The notes: generated from the letters alone by a model not told the origin. A stretch of DNA of 64,000 nucleotides from Nocardioides sp. Root682 (GCF_001427795.1 NZ_LMHJ01000001.1:1947664-2011663), one strand, 5' to 3'. Numbered from the stretch's first letter, positions 52,144 to 60,774 are shown. Numbers and translations: made by a program.

Positions 52144-55100
52144 GGGCCGCTCCGGCCCCTCACCCTGCGCAGGTCGAGGGTGTGGGGATATTCGGTCGAC
52201 GCGACCTCGCGAGCAGTACGACGAAGGGCAGCCACGTCGATGCGGCCGGCCGTGTTGCGGGCGGTCTCGAACCGGGCCGCGCGCCGTGCCTCGGCCTCCT
52301 GCGCGTTGATCGGCGGGTGGTCGTAGTTGCGGCCACCGGGGTGGACCACGTGATAGGTCGCACCACCCAGGCTCACGCCCGCGTCGAGATCAACCACGTC
52401 GAAGGTCAGCGGCGAGTCGACCTCGATCGACGGGTGCAGCGCCGACCACGGCTGCCACGCCTTGTAGCGGACGCCACCGTAGAAGGTGTCGCTCGCGTCG
52501 ACGCGGGTCATGGGCACGGGAACACCCTGACACGTCACCAGGTGCCGATCGGGGTTGATTCCAGCAACGGTCACCTGGACCCGCTCGACCGACGAGTCGA
52601 CGTACCGCGCGGTGCCGCCGCCCGTGGCCTCCTCACCGAGGACGTGCCACGGCTCCACGCCCTGGCGCAGCTCGAGGTGGATCGCACCACCACCGGCCGC
52701 GGTGAAGTCCGCGAAGCCGATCCGCGGGAAGCGGAACTCGGTGAACGGCGCCAGCCACGCGGGGTCGAAGTCGATGCCGAAGTCGGCCAGGTCGGCGACG
52801 ACCTCGGCGATGTCCGCGATCGCACCCTGCGGGAGCAGGAAGTCCTCGTGCAAGCGGGTGCCCCAGCGGATCAGCGGCGTGGTCGACGGGTCGATCGGCC
52901 GGTCCCAGAACATCGCGACCAGGCTGCGCACCAGCAACGCCTGCACCAGGGCCATCTGCGGGTGCGGCGGCATCTCGAACCCGCGCAGCTCGAGCAGGCC
53001 GAGCCGCCCGCGCGACGAGTCGGGGCTGTAGAGCTTGTCGATGCAGAACTCGGCGCGGTGGGTGTTGCCGGTCAGGTCGGTGAGCAGGTGCCGCAGGGCG
53101 CGGTCGACCAGCCAGGGCCGGGGGCCGCCGACCCACTCGTCGTCCTCCTCCGCGACGTCGTCGAGGCTCGCGAAGCTGTCCATCAGCCGCGCCACCTCGG
53201 CGCACGCGATCTCCATCTCGTAGACGGCTTCGGGGCGGCCTTCGTCGAACCGCGGGGCCTGGCTGGTCGGGCCGATGAAGCGCCCGGAGAAGAGGTACGA
53301 CAGGGACGGGTGCCGCTGCCAGTAGGTGATCAGGCTGACCAGCAGGTCCGGTCGCCGCAGCAACGGGCTGTCAATCGGTTGTGGCCCACCGAGCGTCAGA
53401 TGGTTGCCGCCACCGGTGCCCGTGTGGAGTCCGTCGTGGTCGAACTTCTCGGTGGTCAGCTGCGCCAGCCGGGCCTGCGAGTAGAGGGTCGTCGTCAGGT
53501 CGCGCATCTCGGACCAGCTGCCGGTCGGCTGCACGTTGACCTCGATGACGCCCGGGTCCGGCGTGACGGACAACTGGACCAGCCGCGGATCGGGCGGTGG
53601 CTGGTAGCCCTCGAGCACCACCGGGCAGCCGACAGCCGCGGCGGCGGTCTCGACGAGGTGCAGCAGGTGGACGTAGTTCTCGAGCTCGCTGGTCGGCGGC
53701 AGGAACACGTGGATGTGGCCGTCGCGCTCCTCGAAGGCCAGGGCCGTCCGCTCCGCACCCTCGGGGTCAGCGAGCTCGACGGTCGGGATCTGCGCGACGA
53801 GCGGCTCGCGCGCCTCGAGGTACGACGGCTCGGCTGGTGCCTCGGGATCAACCCAGGCGATCGCGTCGAGCGGCAGGCGGAGGCCGACCGCGCTGGTGCC
53901 CGGAGTGAGGACGAGTCGCCCGCGACGGAACGTCCAGACCGGGCTCGTCCACCCGGTCTCGCCCGTCGTGAGCGGCAGCACCCAGCCAGTCGGCGTCGTC
54001 ACGTCCGCATCCAGCCGCGCGACGAGGTCCTCGGTGGGATCCTCGCCGTCGGGCGCCTCACCCTCGGGCTTGCGCACGTGGTCGGCGAGAGCGGAGAACG
54101 GGTCCTCGAACGCGGGGCGCAGTTGCGAGTCGGGGAGGGCGAGCAGGCGGACGACCTCGCGGCCCAGGGCCTCGGCCCGTCTCGATACACCGATCGCTCG
54201 TTCCTCGCGATCGGCACTCGACGACCTTGTCTCCCACGGGTCGGCGAGCAGCGCCGGGTCCGACCACAGCGCCGTACTGTCCTTCAGCCACTGCAACCCG
54301 ATGCTCCACCGCGGGAGCGGCTCGCCCGGGTACCACTTGCCCTGCCCGCGATGCACGACCCCGCCGCGGGCGTACAGGTCGCGCAAACGGTCGGCGAGGT
54401 CACTGGCCAGTGCCCGCTTCACCTCGCCGTCGGCGTCGGTGTTCCACTCCGGTGTCGACGCGTCGGCGATCGACACGAAGGTCGGTTCGCCGCCCATGGT
54501 GAGCCGCACGTCGCCGGCATCGAGGCGCTGGTCGACCGCGGCGCCGAGTGCGTCGATGCGCTCCCACTGGGCGGTCGTGTACGGCGCGGTGACGCGCGGA
54601 TCCTCGTGGACGCGGGTCACGGTGTTGCTGAACCCGAAGGTCACCTCTGCGGGTTCGGTCGCGCCCTCGATCGGGGCGGCCGAGCTCGGGTGCGGTGTCG
54701 CGGACAACGGGATGTGGCCCTCGCCCGCGAACAGCGCGCTGGTGGGGTCCATGCCGACCCACCCGGCGCCGGGCAGGAAGACCTCGGTCCAGGCGTGCAG
54801 GTCGGTGAAGTCCTCCTTCGGGCCGGTCGGTCCGTCGAGGCCCTCGGTGGCGTACGGGTCCGAGGCCAGCTGAACGAGGTAGCCCGAGACGAACCGGGCG
54901 GCGAGGCCGTACTGGCGCAGCAGGCTCACCAGCAGCCAGGCGGAGTCGCGACACGATCCGATGCCGAGCTCCAGCGTCCGGTCGGGCGACTGCACGCCCG
55001 GCTCCATCCGCACGGAGTAGGCCACGTCCCCGTGCACCGCGTTGTTGAGCTCGGCGAGGAAGGTCACGGTCGGTACGCCGTCCGCGGGCAGCTCGGGGAG

Positions 55101-55499
55101 CGCGGCCTTCCACGCCGCCGCGGCGCTCGACTCCTCCACCGGACGGAGGTAGGGCGCCAGGTCGGAGGCGACCTCGTCGTCGTACGTGAAGGGGAAGCGT
55201 TCGGCGTACTCCTCGATGAAGAAGTCGAACGGGTTGATCACCATCAGGTCGGCCACCAGGCCCACCGTGATGTCGAGGGTCTCGACCTTCTCGGGGAAGA
55301 CCAGGCGCGCCAGCCAGTTGCCGAACGGGTCCTGCTGCCAGTTGATGAAGTGGCCGGCCGGCTCGACCTTCAGGGAGTAGGCCTCGATCGGTGTCCGGCA
55401 GTGCGGAGCCGGCCGCAGGCGCACTACGTGCGGCGCCACTGCGACCGGACGGTCGAAGGCGTACGTCGTGCGGTGCTCGAGGGCGACCTTGATGGACAT
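52140..55499 (-). CDS. Transglutaminase-like/DUF2126 fusion protein
   Basis: The 1119-residue protein has an N-terminal transglutaminase-like part (LEHRTTYAFDRPVAVAPH; Cys183 in GIGSCRDSAW; TDLHAWTEVFLPG; DPTSAL). From about residue 330 the DUF2126 part follows (MGGEPTFVSIADASTPEWN, GKWYPGEPLPRW, EVNVQPTGSW, TGTGGGNHLTLGG), a predicted glutamine-synthetase-fold amidoligase. It is the first gene of the coupled operon. At residues 425-442 its coding sequence carries a copy of a dispersed repeat. Confidence 0.93.
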   Translation of the reverse strand: MSIKVALEHRTTYAFDRPVAVAPHVVRLRPAPHCRTPIEAYSLKVEPAGHFINWQQDPFGNWLARLVFPEKVETLDITVGLVADLMVINPFDFFIEEYAERFPFTYDDEVASDLAPYLRPVEESSAAAAWKAALPELPADGVPTVTFLAELNNAVHGDVAYSVRMEPGVQSPDRTLELGIGSCRDSAWLLVSLLRQYGLAARFVSGYLVQLASDPYATEGLDGPTGPKEDFTDLHAWTEVFLPGAGWVGMDPTSALFAGEGHIPLSATPHPSSAAPIEGATEPAEVTFGFSNTVTRVHEDPRVTAPYTTAQWERIDALGAAVDQRLDAGDVRLTMGGEPTFVSIADASTPEWNTDADGEVKRALASDLADRLRDLYARGGVVHRGQGKWYPGEPLPRWSIGLQWLKDSTALWSDPALLADPWETRSSSADREERAIGVSRRAEALGREVVRLLALPDSQLRPAFEDPFSALADHVRKPEGEAPDGEDPTEDLVARLDADVTTPTGWVLPLTTGETGWTSPVWTFRRGRLVLTPGTSAVGLRLPLDAIAWVDPEAPAEPSYLEAREPLVAQIPTVELADPEGAERTALAFEERDGHIHVFLPPTSELENYVHLLHLVETAAAAVGCPVVLEGYQPPPDPRLVQLSVTPDPGVIEVNVQPTGSWSEMRDLTTTLYSQARLAQLTTEKFDHDGLHTGTGGGNHLTLGGPQPIDSPLLRRPDLLVSLITYWQRHPSLSYLFSGRFIGPTSQAPRFDEGRPEAVYEMEIACAEVARLMDSFASLDDVAEEDDEWVGGPRPWLVDRALRHLLTDLTGNTHRAEFCIDKLYSPDSSRGRLGLLELRGFEMPPHPQMALVQALLVRSLVAMFWDRPIDPSTTPLIRWGTRLHEDFLLPQGAIADIAEVVADLADFGIDFDPAWLAPFTEFRFPRIGFADFTAAGGGAIHLELRQGVEPWHVLGEEATGGGTARYVDSSVERVQVTVAGINPDRHLVTCQGVPVPMTRVDASDTFYGGVRYKAWQPWSALHPSIEVDSPLTFDVVDLDAGVSLGGATYHVVHPGGRNYDHPPINAQEAEARRAARFETARNTAGRIDVAALRRTAREVASTEYPHTLDLRRVRGRSGP
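54175..54226 (+). repeat. Dispersed repeat, subtype C, inside the DUF2126 gene
   Basis: The core CCGATCGC (54190-54197) pairs perfectly with GCGATCGG (54207-54214). The ends, CCCGTCTCGATAC and ACTCGACGACC, resemble those of the other dispersed repeats. It is read in frame as part of residues 425-442. Confidence 0.55.
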
Positions 55500-55603
55500 G
55501 ACGATCAGACTAGAGAGGTGAACGCGACCGCGGGTTTCGGCAAGGTCACGACGTCGTCCCGGTCGGGCCGGTCGAGCGGGCAGAACGGGCCGAACGGGCC
55601 GCG

Positions 55604-56650
55604 CTAGTCGAACTCGTTGACCCGCCAGGAGCCGTCGACCTTGACCAGCTTGACCGTCGAGGAGTCCTTCGAGCCGTCGTAGTCGACCGCAACGGGCACG
55701 GTGGCCGTGCCAGCCGCGTTGTTCACGGTCGCGTTGCCGACGGTGTACTTGACGTGATCGGCGAAGTCCGACGGGATCTCACTGGCGTCGCACTCGCCCT
55801 CTTCCGCGATGTACGCCTCGGTGGCGAGGTCCTCCGCGGTCGCGCAGTCCCCGCTGACGATGGAGTCGAGGAACGCCTCGACAACGGCCTTCGGCTGGTT
55901 CGGTACGGCGTCCGCGGTGCTGGTGCCGCCGCCCGAGCCGGTCGAGGGGTCGACCGGGCCCGCGGACGGGCTGCCGTCGGTGGCGGACGGCGACGGGCTG
56001 GGGACGTCGGTGGAGGCGACCGCGTCGCCGTCGTACGACGCGACCAGCCAGGCGCCGTCGACCTGCTCGAGCTCGAACACGTAGTCCGAGGTCCCGGCCG
56101 GGCTGGTGAAGGTGACGGGCACCGTGGCAGTGTCACCGTCGATCGTGGCGTCACCGACCTCGGCGTCGACGTCGTCACTGGACAGCAGCTGGAATTCGTC
56201 CGACTGGCAGGGGTCCTGGGCCTTCGCGGCCTCGGTCAGGAAGGCAGTCGCGGCGTCGCAGTCGCCCTCCTCGGCGGCGTCGATCAGGTCCTCGACGACC
56301 TCGTCGGGCGCGGCGTCGGACGTCTGCGTGGTCTCGTCGTCGGCGCCGTCCTTTCCGTCGTCGTCATCGTCACCGGTGAGCAGCAGGACCAGTCCGACGA
56401 CGAGTCCGACCAGGGCCAGCGCTCCCACGATCGCGAGCGTGATCCAGATGCCCTTGCCCGACTTCCCGCTGCCACCGGAGCCGGGCGGCGGGAACGGCGG
56501 CGGGAACGACGGCGGTCCGCTCGGGGGACCACTCGGCGGGCCGCTCGGGGGACCACTCACGGGCCCGCTCGGGGGACCGACCGGCGCCGCACCCGGAGGC
56601 GGGAACGGCGGCGGGGGGACGGCGCCGTACGGCTGGTTCGGGTCGCTCAT
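55604..56650 (-). CDS. Pro-rich surface protein with duplicated NTF2-like domain
   Basis: The ATG (MSDPNQPYGAVPPPPF) overlaps the previous stop by four bases; 348 residues. The cytosolic tail repeats GPPSGP units and one span follows (IWITLAIVGALALVGLVVGLVLLL). Outside, two similar domains occur in tandem, each with DLIDAAEEGDC/FLDSIVSGDC, a second Cys, a strand pair ATVPV and a closing WLVASYD/WRVNEFD. The pattern is DUF4878/NTF2-like. Function unknown; it is related to the genes at 39332, 41112 and 42244. Confidence 0.72.
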   Translation of the reverse strand: MSDPNQPYGAVPPPPFPPPGAAPVGPPSGPVSGPPSGPPSGPPSGPPSFPPPFPPPGSGGSGKSGKGIWITLAIVGALALVGLVVGLVLLLTGDDDDDGKDGADDETTQTSDAAPDEVVEDLIDAAEEGDCDAATAFLTEAAKAQDPCQSDEFQLLSSDDVDAEVGDATIDGDTATVPVTFTSPAGTSDYVFELEQVDGAWLVASYDGDAVASTDVPSPSPSATDGSPSAGPVDPSTGSGGGTSTADAVPNQPKAVVEAFLDSIVSGDCATAEDLATEAYIAEEGECDASEIPSDFADHVKYTVGNATVNNAAGTATVPVAVDYDGSKDSSTVKLVKVDGSWRVNEFD

Positions 56651-57048
56651 GGATTCACCTGTTCGAGATAGTCGGAGAACCAGTCTTCCCACCCGGACGA
56701 ATCGGTGGGGAAGGACGGCACGTCCGGGAAGCCGGTGGGGAGGCGGCTGGGGGGATCCGGCAGTCCCGGGTCGCTGGACAGCGCGGTCGTCGGCAGGTCG
56801 CTCGGGAAGTCGGACGGATCGATCGTCGGCACGTCGAGCGAGGACGAGGCCTTGTCCGCGGGCGTCGTCGTGCTGGTCGTGTCGCTCTCGTCGGTCGAGA
56901 TGCCCTTCGACGCCTCGTCACCACCGAGGAGCACGATGCCCGCGACCACCGCGACGGCGATCAGCAGCAGCACCGCACCGACAGCGATCGCGATCCGGCC
57001 ACCGCGGGTGATCCCGAGCTGCGGCTCGCTGGGCGTGGTTCCGGGCAC
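56647..57048 (-). CDS. Single-span protein with Ser/Pro/Asp-rich outer tail
   Basis: The 133-residue protein has a short N-terminus, one span (IAIAVGAVLLLIAVAVVAGIVLL) and a disordered outer segment rich in Ser, Thr, Pro and Asp, ending GWEDWFSDYLEQVNP. It overlaps the following surface protein gene (ATGA), so the two likely work together. No family recognised. Confidence 0.62.
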   Translation of the reverse strand: MPGTTPSEPQLGITRGGRIAIAVGAVLLLIAVAVVAGIVLLGGDEASKGISTDESDTTSTTTPADKASSSLDVPTIDPSDFPSDLPTTALSSDPGLPDPPSRLPTGFPDVPSFPTDSSGWEDWFSDYLEQVNP

Positions 57049-57124
57049 CGGGGCTCCTGGCGGGGGGTCATCGGGAGAGAACGGGTCCCACCGTATCCCG
57101 CGAGCGCGCCCGACGGTTTCGCGG

Positions 57125-58042
57125 TCAGGCAGCCACGGCGCCGGGTACGACGACGCGTCCGCCGCTCACGATCTCGAGGTCGCGCCCCACGGTGATGTCG
57201 AGCGGGTTGGTGAGGCAGCGGATCGAACCGCCGCCGAGGTGGAACTCGCTGACGTCGACCAGGACGATCTCGAAGCCGAGGGTCTCCAGCCAGTTCCGCA
57301 CCCGCGGCGGGCAGGCAGGCATGACGACCGTGCGCCCCACGACCACCGAGTTGGCGCACCAGGTGCCGAGGGCCTCCTCCTCGCTGAGCACGATCGGCTG
57401 CGGGATGGCGGCCATGAGAGCGGCGGCCGAGGCCTCGTCGAACGCCGAGGGACAGATCAACGCGTGGTCGTCGTCGAGGGGGCAGAAGGCGAGGTCGAGG
57501 TGGTACATCCCGGGATGCACGATGTGGACGCCCCGGACCTGCACGCCGAGGTCGTCGGCGAGCTGCCTGAGCGCGAGCTCGTCGGTGCGCGGGCCGTGGC
57601 CGACGACCAGCTCGCCCCGGAACGGGAAGGCGTCGCCGGACTCGAAGTCGGCGCCGATCCCGTCGCGGCCGATGTGGGTGGCGGCGAACGCGTGCGACTC
57701 GAACCAGGCGCGGGCTGCCGGGGTCTCGATCCGGCGCTGCGGGTAACGCATGTGCGACATGACGACCGAGCGGCGGCCGGGTCCGGTCCAGTCGGGGCGG
57801 AGCGCGACGAGCCCGAGGTTCATCGCGTAGACCATGTCGGGCGCCTCGGGCAGCGCCGGGATCTCGTCCACGGTCGCGCCGAGCGCGCGCAGGGTGGCGG
57901 CGAGCTCGTCCCACTGGGCCCGCGCACGGCCGGCGTCGGGCTGCACGGCCGGGTCCATGTAGGGGTTGATCGCATAGTCGATGCGGAACGCCGAGGGCTC
58001 GACCATCGCGTAGTGCTGACCCCACTCCAGTGTCGCCGTCAT
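57125..58042 (-). CDS. ddaH: Dimethylargininase/arginine deiminase-family amidinotransferase
   Basis: The 305-residue protein has the guanidino-modifying fold: MVYAMNLGLVAL, FESGDAFPF (acidic substrate residues), HPGMYHLDLAFCPL (catalytic His) and GGGSIRCLTNPL (catalytic Cys). This fits DDAH, which converts methylarginines to citrulline, although a related amidinohydrolase is possible. The upstream region carries a GntR-type operator shared with the divergent regulator gene. Confidence 0.82.
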   Translation of the reverse strand: MTATLEWGQHYAMVEPSAFRIDYAINPYMDPAVQPDAGRARAQWDELAATLRALGATVDEIPALPEAPDMVYAMNLGLVALRPDWTGPGRRSVVMSHMRYPQRRIETPAARAWFESHAFAATHIGRDGIGADFESGDAFPFRGELVVGHGPRTDELALRQLADDLGVQVRGVHIVHPGMYHLDLAFCPLDDDHALICPSAFDEASAAALMAAIPQPIVLSEEEALGTWCANSVVVGRTVVMPACPPRVRNWLETLGFEIVLVDVSEFHLGGGSIRCLTNPLDITVGRDLEIVSGGRVVVPGAVAA

Positions 58043-58109
58043 GGTGACTCCCTCTTCGCAGTCCGTGGTGCACGGACGTCCCTCGGGTCACCGACGACCC
58101 ACCGTAAGT

Positions 58110-58126
58110 TGTCAGACAATCTGACA
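58110..58126. promoter_or_regulatory. GntR-type operator between ddaH and gntR
   Basis: TGTCAGA (58110-58116) and TCTGACA (58120-58126) form a perfect inverted repeat with a 3-base spacer. GT..AC cores are typical of FadR-subfamily GntR operators. It lies midway in the 139-bp divergent region. Confidence 0.65.
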
Positions 58127-58181
58127 GTCCGAGGATAGCGTCCCTCGACGCAGAAGGGTCAAGTGGCGGCACAATGGCCCC

Positions 58182-58889
58182 ATGCCCGCATCCACGTCGA
58201 CATCAGCCCGGGCCCCGTTCGCCTCCCTGAGCGTCGAGCACGCCTCGACCGTCTCGCGGGTGGCGACCGAGCTGCGTCGGGCGGTCTTCGAGGGCGAGCT
58301 CGAGAGCGGCACGCCGTTGCGCGAGATCGCCCTGGCCGAATCCCTCGGGGTGTCCCGGCCCACTGTGCGCGAGGCGCTCACCGTGCTGGTCGCCGAGGGC
58401 CTGGCCACCCGCGAGCCACACCGGGGCGTCACCGTCGCCACACCACGCGCCGAGTCGGTGCGCGACGTGTGCCGGGCGCGCTGGGTGCTCGAAGGGGCCG
58501 GCGTCCGCGCCTGGGCCACCGCTGACGACGTACGACGCGAACGCGTGCGGGAGACCCTGGTCGCCTACACCAGCGCGGTGCGCGGCGGCGACGCGTCGTA
58601 CGAAGAGCTCAACGAGCGCCACCTGTCCTTCCACGTCTCCCTCGTCGAGCTCACCGGAAGCCCGCGGCTGGTCCAGATGGCCGAGGCGCTGATGGACGAG
58701 CTCAAGCTGGCGCTCGCACAGGTCGACCGGTTGAGCCGCAACGCCCACAACGAGGCGGAGTCCCACGAGGGGCTGGTCCGCCTGCTGGAGGCCGGCGACC
58801 TCGACGGTCCGAACGGCGCGTACGAGTTCCTGCGCCGCCACATCGACGACGCCGAGGTCGAGGTCATCGAGGCGCTCGGGCTCGAGTAG
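58182..58889 (+). CDS. GntR-family regulator (FadR/FCD subfamily)
   Basis: The 235-residue protein has the GntR winged helix (GTPLREIALAESLGVSRPTVREAL) followed by an FCD ligand domain of helices (ERHLSFHVSLVELTG, ESHEGLVRLLEAGD), with the metal-binding His residues of that subfamily. It is divergent from the ddaH-like gene and probably represses it in response to an amino-acid-type ligand. Confidence 0.92.
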   Translation: MPASTSTSARAPFASLSVEHASTVSRVATELRRAVFEGELESGTPLREIALAESLGVSRPTVREALTVLVAEGLATREPHRGVTVATPRAESVRDVCRARWVLEGAGVRAWATADDVRRERVRETLVAYTSAVRGGDASYEELNERHLSFHVSLVELTGSPRLVQMAEALMDELKLALAQVDRLSRNAHNEAESHEGLVRLLEAGDLDGPNGAYEFLRRHIDDAEVEVIEALGLE

Positions 58890-58918
58890 GCCACCCGCCC
58901 ACCTGACAGACTGGCCAG

Positions 58919-59314
58919 ATGCTGGCCTTTCTCTCCCGTTGGGCGATCACGGCCGCCGCCGTCGCCCTCGCCGCGCAGCTCATCGACGGCATCTGGTTCA
59001 CCGGTCCGGAGACGGGCCGCGCCGAGATCGAGCACAAGATCCTCCCGCTGCTCGCGGTCGCCCTCATCTCGTGCGCCGTCACCTCGCTGGTCAAGCCGGT
59101 CCTGGTGCTGCTGTCGATCCCGTTCATCCTGCTCACGCTCGGGCTGTTCCTGCTGGTCCTGAACGCACTGCTGCTGCACCTGACCGCCTGGCTGGCCGAC
59201 GCCGTCGACATCGGCTTCCGCGTCGACGGCTTCTGGCCGGCTGTCGGTGGCGCGATCATCATCAGCATCACCACCTGGTTCCTCGACGCCATGGTCGGCG
59301 TCGAGGACGACTGA
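58919..59314 (+). CDS. Phage-holin-family-like four-span membrane protein
   Basis: The 131-residue protein has four hydrophobic segments with the signature of the PF04020 (Mycobact_4TM/phage holin IV-like) family: SLVKPVLVLLSIPFILLTLG. In actinobacteria these are chromosomal membrane proteins, not phage lysis genes; function unknown. It is followed 2 bases later by the phosphatase gene, so likely one operon. Confidence 0.85.
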   Translation: MLAFLSRWAITAAAVALAAQLIDGIWFTGPETGRAEIEHKILPLLAVALISCAVTSLVKPVLVLLSIPFILLTLGLFLLVLNALLLHLTAWLADAVDIGFRVDGFWPAVGGAIIISITTWFLDAMVGVEDD

Positions 59315-59316
59315 CC

Positions 59317-59829
59317 GTGCCGAGCGCACCGCCACCGCGCACGCCCGGCCGCTACCGGGTCGCGGTGGTCTGCCTGGGCAACATCTGCCGCTCCCCGATG
59401 GCCGACGTGGTGCTCACCGCTAGCGTCGCCGCCGCAGGACTCGACGACGCGGTCGAGGTCGTCAGCGCGGGCACCGGTGGCTGGCACGCCGGCGATCCGA
59501 TGGACGGGCGGGCAGCAGCGCTGCTCACCACCGAGGGGTACGACGCCAGCAGGCACCGCGCACAACAGGTGCAGCCGGCCTGGCTCGACGAGCTCGACCT
59601 CGTCCTCACCATGGACCGCGACAACCTGCGCGACGTACGCAGTCTCGCCGCCGGCGAGGTCGACGCGACCCGCGTCCGGCCGTTCCGCGACTTCGATCCG
59701 GAGGAGCCGGGCGGCGAGGTGCCGGACCCCTACTACGGCGGTGCGTCCGGCTTCCGCGACGTACTCGCGATGGTCGAGCGGACCACCGAGGCACTGGTGG
59801 CCGAGATCACCACCGTCCTCGGTCGTTGA
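59317..59829 (+). CDS. Low-molecular-weight protein tyrosine phosphatase
   Basis: The GTG start (VPSAPPPRTPGR) is 2 bases after the previous stop; 170 residues. The P-loop CLGNICRSP (C-x5-R-S) and the general acid in DPYYGG are intact. It dephosphorylates phosphotyrosine or arginine/aryl phosphates in the cytosol; actinobacterial members act in signalling and stress. Confidence 0.93.
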   Translation: MPSAPPPRTPGRYRVAVVCLGNICRSPMADVVLTASVAAAGLDDAVEVVSAGTGGWHAGDPMDGRAAALLTTEGYDASRHRAQQVQPAWLDELDLVLTMDRDNLRDVRSLAAGEVDATRVRPFRDFDPEEPGGEVPDPYYGGASGFRDVLAMVERTTEALVAEITTVLGR

Positions 59830-59870
59830 GGACAGCGCCGGCTGGTGCTACTCACCAGTCACCCTTACTT

Positions 59871-59888
59871 TACTAGGACGTCCTACTA
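59871..59888. promoter_or_regulatory. MarR operator, imperfect copy
   Basis: TACTAGGACGTCCTACTA differs from the perfect palindrome at 61332 only at the third base. It lies 34 bases before the 3-hydroxybutyryl-CoA dehydrogenase start, where a promoter should be. Confidence 0.7.
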
Positions 59889-59922
59889 AATGGGACGGGC
59901 AACCCGAGCTGAGGAGAAGCGG

Positions 59923-60774
59923 ATGAGCATCGAGCGCGTCGGAGTGGTGGGCTGCGGCCTGATGGGATCAGGCATCGCCGAGGTGTGCGCCCGCGCCGGC
60001 AAGGACGTCGTCGTCCTGGAGTCCTCCGCCGCGGCCGTCGAAGCCGGCCGCCACCGCCTGGAGACCTCGCTCAAGCGCGCCGAGAGCCGCGGCAAGATCG
60101 AGTCCGCCGACGCCGTGCTCGCCCGGATCCGGGTGGTCGAGGACATCGAGACGCTCGCCGACCGCGACCTGGTCATCGAGGCGATCGTCGAGGACGAGAC
60201 CGCCAAGACCGACCTGTTCCGCCGCCTGGACGCGGTCGTCACGAGCCCGGACGCGATCCTCGCGTCCAACACGTCCTCGATCCCGATCATGAAGCTCGCC
60301 GTCGTGACCCAGCGCCCGAGCCACGTCCTCGGCATCCACTTCTTCAACCCGGTCCCGGTGCTCAAGCTCGTCGAGCTCGTGCCCTCGCTGATGACCGACG
60401 AAGCAACCGTCGAGCGGGCCCGCACCTTCGTCGAGGAAGACCTCGGCAAGAGCGCCATCGACTGCCAGGACCGCGCCGGCTTCGTCGTCAACGCCCTGCT
60501 CGTCCCGTTCATCCTCTCGGCCATCCGGATGCTCGAGTCCGGCTTCGCCACCGCCGAGGACATCGACCAGGGCTTCGTGCTCGGCGCCGCCCACCCGCAG
60601 GGCCCCCTCGCGCTCGCCGACCTGATCGGCCTGGACACCACCCGCGCGATCGCCGAGTCCCTCTACGACGAGTTCAAGGAGCCGCTCTACACGGCCCCTC
60701 CGCTCCTCAACCGCATGGTCGAGGCCGGCCTGCTCGGCCGCAAGACCGGCCGCGGGTTCTACACGTACAGCTGA
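59923..60774 (+). CDS. hbd: 3-hydroxybutyryl-CoA dehydrogenase
   Basis: The ATG (MSIERVGVVGCGLMGSG) is preceded by GAGGAGAA; the upstream ATG lies against the operator. The 283-residue protein has the Rossmann GCGLMGSG, the catalytic HFFNPVP with ASNTSSIPI, and the C-terminal helical dimer domain (GFVVNALLVPFI, GPLALADLIGLD, GRKTGRGFYTY). It oxidises 3-hydroxyacyl-CoA in short-chain beta-oxidation or polyhydroxybutyrate metabolism. Its stop abuts that of the convergent MarR gene. Confidence 0.93.
   Translation: MSIERVGVVGCGLMGSGIAEVCARAGKDVVVLESSAAAVEAGRHRLETSLKRAESRGKIESADAVLARIRVVEDIETLADRDLVIEAIVEDETAKTDLFRRLDAVVTSPDAILASNTSSIPIMKLAVVTQRPSHVLGIHFFNPVPVLKLVELVPSLMTDEATVERARTFVEEDLGKSAIDCQDRAGFVVNALLVPFILSAIRMLESGFATAEDIDQGFVLGAAHPQGPLALADLIGLDTTRAIAESLYDEFKEPLYTAPPLLNRMVEAGLLGRKTGRGFYTYS

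Noticed and set aside
52182..55607. 1141-codon plus-strand frame opposite the DUF2126 gene
   Set aside because: Antisense shadow; composition-driven, no domain, and incompatible with the overlapping operon on the minus strand.
58919..59314. Prophage remnant suggested by the holin-family match
   Set aside because: PF04020-type proteins are chromosomal housekeeping membrane proteins in actinobacteria; no other phage gene is present.
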